A DNA stretch of 43,619 nt, from positions 1-43,619 of the forward strand of contig NZ_CAMPHV010000047.1 of the NCBI RefSeq assembly GCF_946886105.1, given 5' to 3'. The notes below the pieces were generated by a model that was given only the letters and a program-made list of their open reading frames with translations, ran no database searches and was not told where the DNA came from. The position numbers and the translations under genes are program-made. Source of the stretch: an uncultured Pseudomonas sp. Its GTDB lineage: Bacteria > Pseudomonadota > Gammaproteobacteria > Pseudomonadales > Pseudomonadaceae. Below, in pieces: positions 33,021-42,449 of this stretch. The stretch's first letter is position 1; each line of letters opens with the position of its first letter.

Positions 33021-35855
33021 ATGGCCCTGTATCGTGAACTCGACTATGGCACCCCCGCCCGTACCGGCGCCCCGGTAACGGTAGAAATCGACGGCACCGC
33101 CATCACCGTGCCGGCTGGCACCTCGGTGATGCGCGCCGCGCAAGAAGCGGGCATTTCGGTGCCCAAGCTGTGCGCCAGCGACAGCCTCGAGCCGTTCGGC
33201 TCCTGCCGTCTGTGCACCGTGGAAATCGAAGGGCGGCGCGGCTTCCCGGCCTCCTGCACGACGCCGGTGGAACCGGGCATGAAGGTGCGCACGCAGAGCC
33301 CCAAGCTCGCCGAGCTGCGCCGCGGCACCATGGAGCTGTACATCTCCGATCACCCGCTGGACTGCCTGACCTGCTCGGCCAACGGCAACTGCGAGCTGCA
33401 GGACATGGCCGGCGTGGTCGGCCTGCGCGAAGTGCGCTACGACCCGGTGAAGACCCACCTGGCCGAGACCAAGGACGAGTCCAACCCCTATTTCACCTTC
33501 GACCCGGCCAAGTGCATCGTCTGCAACCGCTGCGTGCGCGCCTGTGAAGAAGTGCAGGGCACCTTCGCCCTGACCATCAGCGGCCGAGGCTTCGACTCGC
33601 AGGTCAGCGCCGGGCAGAACGAAGACTTCCTCGATTCCGAGTGCGTGTCCTGCGGCGCCTGCGTGCAGGCCTGCCCGACCGCCACGCTGATGGAAAAATC
33701 GGTGATCGAGCTGGGCCAGGCCGAACGCAGCGTGACCACCACCTGCGCCTATTGCGGCGTCGGCTGCTCGTTCAAGGCCGAGATCAAGGGCAACGAAGTG
33801 GTGCGCATGGTGCCGAACAAGGACGGCCACGCCAACCACGGCCACTCCTGCGTCAAGGGCCGTTTCGCCTGGGGCTACGCCACCCACCCGGATCGCATCG
33901 CCGCGCCGATGATTCGCGAGAGCATCCACGATGCTTGGCGCACCGTGAGCTGGGACGAGGCGATCGCCTATACCGCCCAGCGTTTCAAGGATATCCAGGC
34001 GCAATACGGTCGCGGCTCGGTCGGCGGGTTGACCTCGTCGCGCTGCACCAACGAAGAGGCCTACCTGGTGCAGAAGCTGGTGCGCGCCGCCTTCGGCAAC
34101 AACAACGTCGACACCTGCGCGCGGGTCTGCCATTCGCCGACTGGCTACGGTCTCAAGGTCACCCTCGGCGAATCCGCCGGCACCCAGGATTTCGACTCGG
34201 TGCTGGCCGCCGACGTGGTGCTGGTGATCGGCGCCAACCCCACCGACGGCCACCCGGTATTCGGCTCGCAGCTCAAACGTCGCCTGCGCGAGGGCGCCAG
34301 GCTGATCGTCGCCGACCCGCGCGGTATCGATCTGGTGCGCGGCCCGCACGTCAAGGCCGACCATCACCTGCAGCTGCGCCCGGGCAGCAACGTCGCGCTG
34401 CTCAACAGCCTGGCTCACGTCATCGTCAGCGAAGGCCTGGTGGACGAGGCCTTCGTCGCCGAACGCTGCGAGGCTGAAGCCTTCGAGCAATGGCGCACCT
34501 TCGTCGCCGACCCGCGCCACAGTCCCGAGGCCATGGAAGCTTTGACCGGCGTGCCGGCCGCCAGCGTGCGCGCCGCCGCACGCCTGTACGCCACCGGCGG
34601 CAACGCCGCGATCTACTACGGCCTGGGCGTGACCGAACACAGCCAGGGTTCCTCGACCGTGATGGCGATCGCCAACCTGGCCATGGCCACCGGCAACATC
34701 GGCCGCGCCGGCGTCGGCGTGAACCCGCTGCGTGGGCAGAACAACGTGCAGGGTTCCTGCGACATGGGCTCCTTCCCCCATGAACTGCCCGGTTACCGCC
34801 ACGTCTCCGATCCGCAGGCGCGGGCACAGTTCGAACAGGCCTGGGGCGTCGAGCTGCTCGACGAGCCGGGCCTGCGCATCCCCAATATGTTGGCTGCCGC
34901 CCATGCCGGCACCTTCAAGGGCATGTACATCCAGGGCGAGGACCCGGCGCAGTCCGATCCCGATACCCAGCACGTCACCGATGCGCTCAAGGCCATGGAG
35001 TGCGTGGTGGTGCAGGACCTGTTCCTCAACGAAACCGCCAAATACGCTCACGTGTTCCTGCCCGGCGCCTCCTTCCTGGAGAAGAACGGCACCTTCACCA
35101 ACGCCGAGCGGCGCATCTCGCCGGTGCGCAAGGTGATGCCGGCGCTGGCCGGTAAGGAAGACTGGGAAGTGACGGTGGCGCTGTCCAACGCCCTCGGCTA
35201 CCCGATGAACTACAGCCATCCGTCGCAGATCATGGACGAGATCGCCAGCCTGACCCCGACCTTCACCGGGGTCAGCTACGCCAAGCTCGACCGTATGGGC
35301 AGCATCCAGTGGCCGTGCAACGACGAGGCGCCGCAGGGCACGCCGATCATGCACGAGGAGCAGTTCGTGCGCGGCAAAGGCCGCTTCATGATCACCGAGT
35401 ACATCGCCACCGAGGAGCGCACCTCGCGCAAACGCCCATTGATCCTCACCACCGGGCGGATTCTCTCGCAATACAACGTCGGCGCGCAGACCCGGCGTAC
35501 CGCCAACGGCGCCTGGCATGCCGAGGATCGTCTGGAAATCCATCCGGTGGATGCCGAGGACCGCGGGATCAACGACGGCGACTGGGTGTCGATCAACAGC
35601 CGTGCCGGCGAGACGGCGATGCGTGCGACCATCACCGAGCGGGTGCAGCCGGGGATCGTCTACACCACCTTCCACCACCCGGAATCCGGCGCCAACGTGA
35701 TCACCACCGACAACTCGGACTGGGCCACCAACTGCCCCGAGTACAAGGTCACCGCCGTGCAGATCAGCAAGGTCGAGGCGCCATCGCAGTGGCAGGCGGA
35801 GTTCCAGGCGTTCACCCACGAGCAGCTGGATTTGCTGCCGGTGGTGCAGCTATGA
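33021..35855 (+). CDS. fdsA: NAD-dependent formate dehydrogenase, alpha (catalytic) subunit
   Basis: FdsA of 944 residues, the catalytic subunit oxidising formate to CO2 at a bis-MGD molybdenum (or tungsten) cofactor. Domain order: 2Fe-2S ferredoxin domain with Cys in LCASDSLEPFGSCRLCTVEI (about 50-70), a His-Cys-type 4Fe-4S segment near 100-130, two ferredoxin-type 4Fe-4S sites (CIVCNRCVRACEE, CVSCGACVQACPT), the 4Fe-4S site CAYCGVGCSF, and the molybdopterin domain. The metal ligand is Cys370 in ARVCHSPTGYGL, so this is a cysteine, not selenocysteine, enzyme; the adjacent His is also present. Such enzymes are oxygen-tolerant and can run CO2 reduction in reverse. The stop at 35855 is followed by a palindromic repeat. 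Confidence 0.97.
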   Translation: MALYRELDYGTPARTGAPVTVEIDGTAITVPAGTSVMRAAQEAGISVPKLCASDSLEPFGSCRLCTVEIEGRRGFPASCTTPVEPGMKVRTQSPKLAELRRGTMELYISDHPLDCLTCSANGNCELQDMAGVVGLREVRYDPVKTHLAETKDESNPYFTFDPAKCIVCNRCVRACEEVQGTFALTISGRGFDSQVSAGQNEDFLDSECVSCGACVQACPTATLMEKSVIELGQAERSVTTTCAYCGVGCSFKAEIKGNEVVRMVPNKDGHANHGHSCVKGRFAWGYATHPDRIAAPMIRESIHDAWRTVSWDEAIAYTAQRFKDIQAQYGRGSVGGLTSSRCTNEEAYLVQKLVRAAFGNNNVDTCARVCHSPTGYGLKVTLGESAGTQDFDSVLAADVVLVIGANPTDGHPVFGSQLKRRLREGARLIVADPRGIDLVRGPHVKADHHLQLRPGSNVALLNSLAHVIVSEGLVDEAFVAERCEAEAFEQWRTFVADPRHSPEAMEALTGVPAASVRAAARLYATGGNAAIYYGLGVTEHSQGSSTVMAIANLAMATGNIGRAGVGVNPLRGQNNVQGSCDMGSFPHELPGYRHVSDPQARAQFEQAWGVELLDEPGLRIPNMLAAAHAGTFKGMYIQGEDPAQSDPDTQHVTDALKAMECVVVQDLFLNETAKYAHVFLPGASFLEKNGTFTNAERRISPVRKVMPALAGKEDWEVTVALSNALGYPMNYSHPSQIMDEIASLTPTFTGVSYAKLDRMGSIQWPCNDEAPQGTPIMHEEQFVRGKGRFMITEYIATEERTSRKRPLILTTGRILSQYNVGAQTRRTANGAWHAEDRLEIHPVDAEDRGINDGDWVSINSRAGETAMRATITERVQPGIVYTTFHHPESGANVITTDNSDWATNCPEYKVTAVQISKVEAPSQWQAEFQAFTHEQLDLLPVVQL

Positions 35856-35873
35856 GGCGCGCGGGGCAGCCCC

Positions 35874-35943
35874 GTAGCCTGGATGCAAACCGGGACATCG
35901 GTAGCGGCCATGGAACCGCTTCCGCGGATTTTATCCGGGCTAC
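35874..35943. repeat. GTAG-headed inverted repeat inside the fds operon
   Basis: GTAGCCTGGATGCAAACCGG at the left and an arm ending TATCCGGGCTAC at the right, a diverged copy of the GTAGCCCGGATGC class. It begins 18 bases after the fdsA stop and ends 51 bases before fdsD, so it would lie within the operon mRNA. Confidence 0.8.
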
Positions 35944-35994
35944 AACGCGCTCAACCTACGCGGTTCGACCCGTGTTATCCAGGGGGACTCTGCA

Positions 35995-36246
35995 ATGGGC
36001 ATGAATGCCATGCAACTGATCAAGATGGCCAACCAGATCGGCGACTTCTTCGCCTCGCAGCCCAACCCGCAGCAGAGCCGCGATGATTTCGCACAGCACC
36101 TGCGGCGCCAATGGGACCCGCAGATGCGCACCGCGCTCTACGCCCATCTGGATGCCAGCGGCGGCGAAGGGCTGAGCGCCTTCGTGGTCGAGGCCATGCG
36201 CACGCGACGCGATCAGGTCGAGCCGCAGGCCGCGCGAGCAGTGTAG
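35995..36246 (+). CDS. fdsD: NAD-dependent formate dehydrogenase, delta subunit
   Basis: FdsD of 83 residues, the small accessory subunit needed for assembly or stability of the soluble formate dehydrogenase. Family features are LIKMANQIGDFFASQP near the N-terminus and HLRRQWDPQMRTALYAHLD in the middle. GGGGGACT lies 7 bases before the ATG. It sits between two GTAG-headed repeats, after fdsA and before fdhD. In Cupriavidus the fdhD homologue fdsC comes before fdsD; here the order is reversed. Confidence 0.92.
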   Translation: MGMNAMQLIKMANQIGDFFASQPNPQQSRDDFAQHLRRQWDPQMRTALYAHLDASGGEGLSAFVVEAMRTRRDQVEPQAARAV

Positions 36247-36299
36247 GGGGCTATACCAGCCCCCACTAATGCCCAACAACCATCAGGCCTCGGTTCGCT

Positions 36300-36372
36300 G
36301 TAGGGTGGATGACGCTCTTTTCATCCACCATCGCGGCACCCTGGTGGATCTATGAAGCGTGATCCGCCCTAC
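36300..36372. repeat. GTAG-headed inverted repeat (GTAGGGTGGATGACGC class)
   Basis: GTAGGGTGGATGACGCTC with an inverted arm ending GTGATCCGCCCTAC. It lies between fdsD and fdhD. An in-frame ATG at 36352 inside this repeat lengthens the fdhD frame but is not the likely start. A 7-base stem GGGGGCT-ATACC-AGCCCCC at 36246-36264 precedes it and could attenuate transcription; there is no T run. Confidence 0.75.
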
Positions 36373-36399
36373 GGACTGAACGGCCCCTTGGAGTCTTCG

Positions 36400-37224
36400 A
36401 TGATGCCACGTCGCACCCCCGTCCCAGTCACTGGCGAGATCGCCAGCCCGGTCCAGGACGGCTACGCCTACGTCGAGCTGGACGACGCGGCTGCCGCGGG
36501 CAGCGCCATGCTCGCCGAGGAGTGCGCCCTGGCGATCGCCTACAACGGCATCGGCCATGCGGTGATGATGGTCTCGCCCTCGGCTATCGAGGACTTCGTC
36601 ATCGGCTTCAGCCTGAGCAGTGCGGTGGTCGAGAGCGTCGACGACATCTACGACATCCGTATCCGGCGCAGCGGCGACACCCTCAGCGCCGACGTGCAGA
36701 TCAGCAACCGCGCGTTCTGGGCGCTCAAGCAGCAACGTCGGCAACTGGCCGGCACCAGCGGTTGCGGCCTGTGTGGCGTGGCGGCGCTGGAGCAGGCGCT
36801 GCCGCAACTCACGCCGCTGCCGTCCAGCTCGTTGCCGCCCGCCGAACACTTGCGCGATCTGCGCACGCGCATCGCCGACGTACAAAATCTGGCGCGTCAC
36901 AGCGGCGCCCTGCATGCCGCGCTCTATGTCGACCGGGCAGGCGAAATCGGCCTGTGCCGCGAGGATATCGGCCGGCATAACGCCCTCGACAAGCTGATCG
37001 GCGCGCTATGCCGGCAAGGCCGCAACCCACGCCAGGGTTTCGTGGTGATCACCAGCCGCTGCAGCCTGGAGTTGATCCACAAAGCGGTACGCGGCGAATT
37101 CGCCACCTTGGTCAGCCTCTCGGCACCGACCGACCTCACGGTGCGCTGGGCCCGCGAGCATCGGCTCAACCTGATTCATCTGCCGCATCACAGCGCACCG
37201 CGGGTGTATAGCCCCGAGAGGTAG
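36400..37224 (+). CDS. fdhD: Formate dehydrogenase accessory sulfurtransferase FdhD (FdsC)
   Basis: FdhD of 274 residues, a sulfur carrier that takes persulfide sulfur from a cysteine desulfurase and gives it to the molybdenum cofactor of FdsA, without which the enzyme is inactive. Start at 36400 with GGAG 6 bases before; the ATG at 36352 lies inside the repeat. The double-Cys loop is TSGCGLCGVAALEQAL (about 120-135), followed by the family motif GRHNALDKLIGA near 190-201 and the C-terminal SLSAPTDLTVRWAREH. It is the last gene of the fds set; a repeat at 37228 follows its stop. Confidence 0.93.
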   Translation: MMPRRTPVPVTGEIASPVQDGYAYVELDDAAAAGSAMLAEECALAIAYNGIGHAVMMVSPSAIEDFVIGFSLSSAVVESVDDIYDIRIRRSGDTLSADVQISNRAFWALKQQRRQLAGTSGCGLCGVAALEQALPQLTPLPSSSLPPAEHLRDLRTRIADVQNLARHSGALHAALYVDRAGEIGLCREDIGRHNALDKLIGALCRQGRNPRQGFVVITSRCSLELIHKAVRGEFATLVSLSAPTDLTVRWAREHRLNLIHLPHHSAPRVYSPER

Positions 37225-37227
37225 CCA

Positions 37228-37294
37228 GTAGCCCGGATGCAATCCGGGGAGGGCCGTCTGGCTGAATTAAGCTCCCGGATTTCATCCGGGCTAC
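37228..37294. repeat. GTAG-headed inverted repeat at the fdhD/yrfG convergence
   Basis: GTAGCCCGGATGCAATCCGG and an inverted arm ending TTCATCCGGGCTAC. It starts 4 bases after the fdhD stop and its right foot supplies the stop codon region of the convergent yrfG-like gene (37291-37293), so it probably serves as the 3' end of both transcripts. Confidence 0.85.
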
Positions 37295-37953
37295 AGGTTT
37301 TGCAACAACGCCCGGTAATCCTCGACCGCAGCGAATTCCTCGGTGTCCTTGGGGCCGGCCTGGCTGTCCGGCTGGCGTACCGCGAGCAACTGGGCGACGC
37401 CGAAGCGCCCGGCGCTACGCAGGATCGGCAGGCTGTCGTCGATAAACAGGCTGCGCGCCGGATCGAAATCGACGTCCTGGCGCAGGGCGAACCAGAACTG
37501 CTGGTCCTCCTTGGGGAAACCGTAATCGTGGGAACTGATCAGGCGCTCGAAGTAGGGCGCCAGCTCGATGCGTTCGAGCTTCAGCGACAGCGAATCGCGG
37601 TGCGCGTTGGTGATCAGCACCACACGTTTGCCGGCGTCGCGCAGGGCGGCGAGAAAGGTGTCGGCGTCCGGGCGCAGGGCGATCAGGTGGGCCACCTCGC
37701 GCTTGAGCTCGCGGATCGGAAGCGCGAGCTCACTGCTCCAGAAGTCCGTGCAATACCAGTTCAGCGTGCCGGCATGCTGCTTGAACAGCGGCAGCAGTTC
37801 GGCATCGGCCAGCGCGCGGCTGACGCCGTGATGCTCGGCATAGCGCTGCGGCAGGTGCTGCAGCCAGAAGTGGTTGTCGAAATGCAGATCGAGCAGGGTG
37901 CCGTCCATATCCAACAGAACGGTATCGATCTCGGTCCAGGGCAATAACGGCAT
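37291..37953 (-). CDS. yrfG: HAD-family GMP/IMP nucleotidase (YrfG type)
   Basis: HAD-superfamily phosphatase of 220 residues from the ATG at 37953 (AAGAG upstream); the longer frame to 37980 is less likely. The HAD motif I DTVLLDMDGTLLDLHFDNHF is near residue 10-30, motif II is VVLITNAHRDS, and motif III and IV are ISSHDYGFPKEDQQFW and LFIDDSLPILRSAGRF. The LDLHFDNHFW segment is characteristic of YrfG, a GMP/IMP-preferring 5'-nucleotidase. It neighbours nudE in other Pseudomonas genomes as here, divergent from it with a 198-base gap. Confidence 0.88.
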   Translation of the reverse strand: MPLLPWTEIDTVLLDMDGTLLDLHFDNHFWLQHLPQRYAEHHGVSRALADAELLPLFKQHAGTLNWYCTDFWSSELALPIRELKREVAHLIALRPDADTFLAALRDAGKRVVLITNAHRDSLSLKLERIELAPYFERLISSHDYGFPKEDQQFWFALRQDVDFDPARSLFIDDSLPILRSAGRFGVAQLLAVRQPDSQAGPKDTEEFAAVEDYRALLQNL

Positions 37954-38151
37954 GGCGGCTCTTGTTCGGAAATACGGCATTTATAGTGACTTCGTCGCGA
38001 TTCGCTCAACCGGCGTCGCCATGATGCAATCTGCGGCGGCCGTCCAAGCGAAAGCCGGGGTATGATAACCCGCTAAGTCACGCCGTGAGGGTGTGAGCGC
38101 CGACTCTGCGCTTTGTGCGTTTTGCCTGCGTCACCCGCCAAGGAGCCGTTC

Positions 38152-38714
38152 ATGCGTCAAAAGCCCACCGTGCTGGCCCGTGAGATCGTCGCCAGCAGTC
38201 GTCTGTTCCGTGTCGAAGAATTGCAGTTGCGTTTCGCCAACGGCGTGGAGCGTACCTACGAACGGCTGGTCGGCAAGGGCGTGGGCTATGGCGCGGTGAT
38301 GATAGTGGCGATGGTCGACGAGCGGCATGCGCTGCTGGTCGAAGAGTACTGCGGCGGCACCGACGATTATCAGCTGTCGCTGCCCAAGGGGTTGATCGAG
38401 CCCGGCGAAGACGTGCTGGATGCGGCCAACCGCGAACTCAAGGAGGAGGCCGGGTTCGGCGCGCGGCAATTGGAGCACCTGGCCGAGCTGAGTTTGTCGC
38501 CCGGTTATATGAGCCAGAAGATTCAGGTGGTGCTGGCCCGCGATCTGTATCCGGAAAGCCTGCCGGGCGACGAACCCGAGCCGATGCGCGTGGACAAGGT
38601 CGACCTGGGCGAGTTGTCCAGCCTGGTGCAGCACCCGCAGTTCAGCGAAGGGCGCGCCCTGGCCGCGCTGTACCTGGTGCGCGACTTGCTCGGTCAGCGT
38701 GGGGAGTTCAGCCA

Positions 38715-38718
<4 letters not shown>
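38152..38718 (+). CDS. nudE: Nudix hydrolase, ADP compounds (NudE)
   Basis: NudE of 188 residues, hydrolysing ADP-ribose, Ap3A, NADH and related ADP compounds. The start at 38152 has AAGGAG 6 bases upstream; a longer frame to 38113 is unlikely. The Nudix box GLIEPGEDVLDAANRELKEE continues to AGFG at about 83-105 and is intact. The stop overlaps the cysQ start by 4 bases, the normal Pseudomonas pairing of nudE and cysQ. Confidence 0.93.
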
Positions 38719-39536
<818 letters not shown>

Positions 39537-39576
39537 TCGGCGCCCGGTCGGTCATCCATAACGCCCCGTGGCACCC

Positions 39577-39659
39577 TTGTTGGGTTACGCGGCGGCAGAT
39601 GGTTATGTCGCTGTTAAAACCGCGAAAGTCGCCGCTAACCTGCGCGGCCCGACCCAACT
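39577..39659. repeat. GTTGGGTTACGCGGCG-class inverted repeat (second copy)
   Basis: TTGTTGGGTTACGCGGCG opens the element, as at 22201; the inverted arm is diverged (CGCCGCTAACC then CCCGACCCAACTC). The second copy of a class otherwise seen only in the GGDEF-EAL/recQ gap. Confidence 0.75.
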
Positions 39660-39671
39660 CACTATGGCCTC

Positions 39672-39706
39672 GTAGGGTGGATGACGCTTTATCCATCCAC
39701 CAACAA
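39672..39706. repeat. GTAGGGTGGATGACGC-class short palindrome
   Basis: GTAGGGTGGATGACGCTTTA followed by TCCATCCACC: a single GTAG-headed hairpin unit of the class at 36300. It lies between the 39577 and 39729 repeats. Confidence 0.7.
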
Positions 39707-39728
39707 CACGACAGGATGCCCCCGCCAC

Positions 39729-39795
39729 TTAGCCCGGATGCAATCCGGGGAGCGGTGTTATGGCCAGCATCGATGCCCCGGATTTCATCCGGGCT
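39729..39795. repeat. GCCCGGATGCAATCCGGG-class inverted repeat
   Basis: TTAGCCCGGATGCAATCCGG and an inverted arm CCGGATTTCATCCGGGCTG. Same class as 978-1043 but with mutated feet. Confidence 0.75.
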
Positions 39796-39819
39796 GCGGG
39801 GCTAAAACACAGGTAATCC

Positions 39820-39890
39820 GTAGCCCGGGTCGAGCGAAGCGACACCCGGGAAAGGGTGCCCCGGGTATCGCTGTGCTCAACCCAGGCTAC
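39820..39890. repeat. GTAGCCCGGGTCGAGCGAAG-class inverted repeat
   Basis: GTAGCCCGGGTCGAGCGAAG opens it and an arm ending AACCCAGGCTAC closes it, with nested CACCCGGG/CCCCGGGT stems between. A fourth class, ending 37 bases before the ntrC stop. Confidence 0.7.
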
Positions 39891-39926
39891 CAAGGCGTTT
39901 TTTGGTTGAGCGTGCCCTGCCGGCTA

Positions 39927-41363
39927 TCAGCCGTCCTCGCCGTCGTCGTCATCCCCGCCGCCGACATTCATATCGAGTTCCTTGATCTTGCGCGTCAGGG
40001 TGTTGCGGCCCCAGCCGAGCAGCAGCGCGGCATCGCGACGGCGGCCGGCGGTGTGTTTGAGCGCGGTCTCGATCATGATCCGCTCGAACGCCGGCACGGC
40101 GGTATCGAGCAGGCTCGACTGGCCGCGCGCCAAAGCCTGGTCGGCCCACTGGCGCAAGGCTTGTTCCCAGTTGCTCGCCGGCGCGCTTTCCTGCGGCTGG
40201 TTGAGCAGTTCGGGCGGCAGGTCGTCGATATGCACTTCGCGGCCGGACGCCATTACGGTGATCCAGCGGCAGGTGTTCTCCAGCTGGCGTACGTTCCCCG
40301 GCCACGGCAGGTTGCGCAGGTAGTCCTCGGTTTCGCTTTTCAGCAGCTTCGGCTCGACGGCCAGCTCCAGGGCGGCGCGGCTGAGGAAGTGGCGGGCGAG
40401 GGTGGGGATGTCCTCGCGGCGATCGGACAGCCGCGGGATATGGATGCGGATCACGTTGAGGCGGTGGAACAGGTCTTCACGGAACTTGCCGCCCTGCACC
40501 AGGGTTTCCAGGTTCTGGTGGGTCGCGGCGATGATCCGCACATCGACCTTCACCGGCGTGTGGCCGCCGACCCGGTAGAACTCGCCGTCGGCCAGTACGC
40601 GCAGCAGACGGGTCTGGGTGTCGGCCGGCATATCGCCGATTTCGTCGAGGAACAGGGTGCCGCCGTCGGCCTGCTCGAAGCGCCCGCGGCGCTGGTTGGC
40701 CGCACCGGTGAAGGCGCCTTTTTCATGGCCGAACAGCTCGGATTCCATCAGGTCTTTCGGTATCGCCGCCATGTTCAACGCGATGAACGGCGAGGCCGCA
40801 CGTGGGCTGTGGCGGTGCAGTGCATGGGCCACCAACTCCTTGCCGGTGCCGGATTCGCCGTTGATCAGCACGGTGATATTGGAATGGCTGAGGCGGCCGA
40901 TGGCGCGGAACACCTCCTGCATCGCCGGCGCCTCGCCGATGATTTCCGGGGTGTTGGCCTGGGCTGCCGGCTCCGCCAGGTTCTGTTGCTCCTGGGCGTG
41001 CTGGTTGGCGCGCTTGACCAGGGACACCGCCTCGTCGACGTCGAAGGGCTTGGGCAGGTATTCGAAGGCGCCGCCCTGATAGGAGGCCACCGCGCTGTCC
41101 AGATCGGAATGTGCGGTCATGATGATCACCGGCAGGCGCGGGTACAGCTCGCGGATTTGCGCGAGCAGGTCGAGGCCGCTGGATCCGGGCATGCGGATGT
41201 CGGAGATGATTACATCCGGCTGTTGGCGGTGCAGGCGGCTGAGCACGCCGTCGGCGCTGTCGAAGCTTTGCGTGGTCATGCCTTCCTGTTGCAGGGCTTT
41301 TTCCAGCACCCAGCGGATGGAACGGTCGTCATCGACGATCCACACGGTTTCACTGCGACTCAT
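39927..41363 (-). CDS. ntrC: Nitrogen regulation response regulator NtrC
   Basis: NtrC of 478 residues, the sigma-54-dependent activator of nitrogen-starvation genes. Start at 41363 (MSRSETVWIVDDDRSIRWVL) overlaps ntrB by 4 bases; the longer frame to 41432 runs into ntrB. Receiver domain 1-120 with phosphoacceptor Asp55 (ISDIRMPG). AAA+ domain: Walker A NGESGTGKE, the sigma-54-contacting GHEKGAFTGA loop, and Walker B GGTLFLDEIGD. C-terminal Fis-type helix-turn-helix near 435-465 (RDAALLLGWGRNTLTRKIKE), then an acidic tail. The gene is transcribed after ntrB and ends beside the 39577-39890 repeat cluster. Confidence 0.97.
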   Translation of the reverse strand: MSRSETVWIVDDDRSIRWVLEKALQQEGMTTQSFDSADGVLSRLHRQQPDVIISDIRMPGSSGLDLLAQIRELYPRLPVIIMTAHSDLDSAVASYQGGAFEYLPKPFDVDEAVSLVKRANQHAQEQQNLAEPAAQANTPEIIGEAPAMQEVFRAIGRLSHSNITVLINGESGTGKELVAHALHRHSPRAASPFIALNMAAIPKDLMESELFGHEKGAFTGAANQRRGRFEQADGGTLFLDEIGDMPADTQTRLLRVLADGEFYRVGGHTPVKVDVRIIAATHQNLETLVQGGKFREDLFHRLNVIRIHIPRLSDRREDIPTLARHFLSRAALELAVEPKLLKSETEDYLRNLPWPGNVRQLENTCRWITVMASGREVHIDDLPPELLNQPQESAPASNWEQALRQWADQALARGQSSLLDTAVPAFERIMIETALKHTAGRRRDAALLLGWGRNTLTRKIKELDMNVGGGDDDDGEDG

Positions 41364-42445
41364 GACGAAGTTACTCCTTGTTCCAGGGGCAGAAAGATCG
41401 AGAACACGGTGTGGCCCGGATGGCTTTCGCACTCGATCAGCCCCTGGTGCTGGCTAATGATGTTCTGGGTGATGGCCAGGCCCAGGCCGGTGCCGTCGGC
41501 ACGCCCGCTGACCATGGGGTAGAAGATGGTTTCCTGCAGTTCGGCCGGAATGCCGGGGCCGTTGTCGATGATCTCCACGCGGGTCACCAGGCGATGACGG
41601 CAATGGCCGATGGTGAACTGGCGCAACGTGCGGGTGCGCAGGGTGATGCGGCCCAGGCGCAGCTCGTTCTGCCCGCCGATCGCCTGCATCGCGTTGCGCA
41701 CGATATTCAGCACCGCCTGGATCATCTGTTCGCGGTCGATCATCAGGTCCGGGATGCTCGGGTCGTAATCGCGCACCAGGGTGATGCTGCCCTGGCTTTC
41801 CGCTTCGACCAGGCTGCCGACCCGCTCCAGCACTTCGTGTACGTTGGTCAGCGCCAGCGACGGCAGTTTGTTCGAGCCGAGCATACGGTCGACTAGATTA
41901 CGCAGGCGGTCGGCCTCCTCGATGATCACATTGGTGTAATCCTTGAGGCTTTCCTCCGGCAGCTCGCGGGCCAGCAACTGCGCCGCGCCGCGAATGCCGC
42001 CGAGCGGATTCTTGATTTCGTGGGCCAGGCCGCGCACCAGCATCTTGGTGGTTTCCTGCTTGGACAGCTGGGCCTCTTCCTTGGTGATGCGCAGCAGGCG
42101 GTCGCGCGGGTGCACCTCAAGCAGCAACAGGGTGGTGCCGCGATTGATGATCGGCGTTACCGCGTAGTCGACGGTCAGGGTCTGGCCGGTCACGGCGGTG
42201 AGTACCGCTTCGCGCTTATTGAACGGGTGCGCTTCTTCGACCGCCTGGCGCAAGGCGCTCAAGGCTTCGGGCGATTCGGTGAACAGCTCGCTGATGAATT
42301 GTCCGTGGCTGCGTTGACCGCTGACCGCCAGCAACATTTCCGCGGCCGGGTTCATGTACTCCAGACGCAGGCCGTCGTTGAGCAGCAAAGTCGCAGTGGT
42401 CAGGTTATCCAGCAGCAGGCGGTGCAGTGCGTCGTTGATGGTCAT
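41360..42445 (-). CDS. ntrB: Nitrogen regulation sensor kinase NtrB (GlnL)
   Basis: NtrB of 361 residues, a soluble PII-controlled histidine kinase that phosphorylates NtrC under nitrogen limitation and dephosphorylates it under excess. An N-terminal PAS domain (1-115) is followed by the H box GLAHEIKNPLGGIRGAAQLL with His142, then N, G1 and G2 boxes (NIVRNAMQAI, IDNGPGIPAE, GTGLGLAITQN). The start codon is at 42445. The usual Shine-Dalgarno cannot be seen: 4 bases before the ATG begins a palindromic element (42450-42600), so only a weak GCAGAG is available. Overlaps ntrC by 4 bases. Confidence 0.96.
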   Translation of the reverse strand: MTINDALHRLLLDNLTTATLLLNDGLRLEYMNPAAEMLLAVSGQRSHGQFISELFTESPEALSALRQAVEEAHPFNKREAVLTAVTGQTLTVDYAVTPIINRGTTLLLLEVHPRDRLLRITKEEAQLSKQETTKMLVRGLAHEIKNPLGGIRGAAQLLARELPEESLKDYTNVIIEEADRLRNLVDRMLGSNKLPSLALTNVHEVLERVGSLVEAESQGSITLVRDYDPSIPDLMIDREQMIQAVLNIVRNAMQAIGGQNELRLGRITLRTRTLRQFTIGHCRHRLVTRVEIIDNGPGIPAELQETIFYPMVSGRADGTGLGLAITQNIISQHQGLIECESHPGHTVFSIFLPLEQGVTSS

Positions 42446-42449
42446 ATAT

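Noticed and set aside
31839..35819. A 1326-codon open frame antisense to fdsB and fdsA
   Set aside because: It is the antisense shadow of two strongly recognisable genes; its composition (Gly, Ala, His, Val, Arg rich) reflects high GC in third codon positions and no domain is visible.
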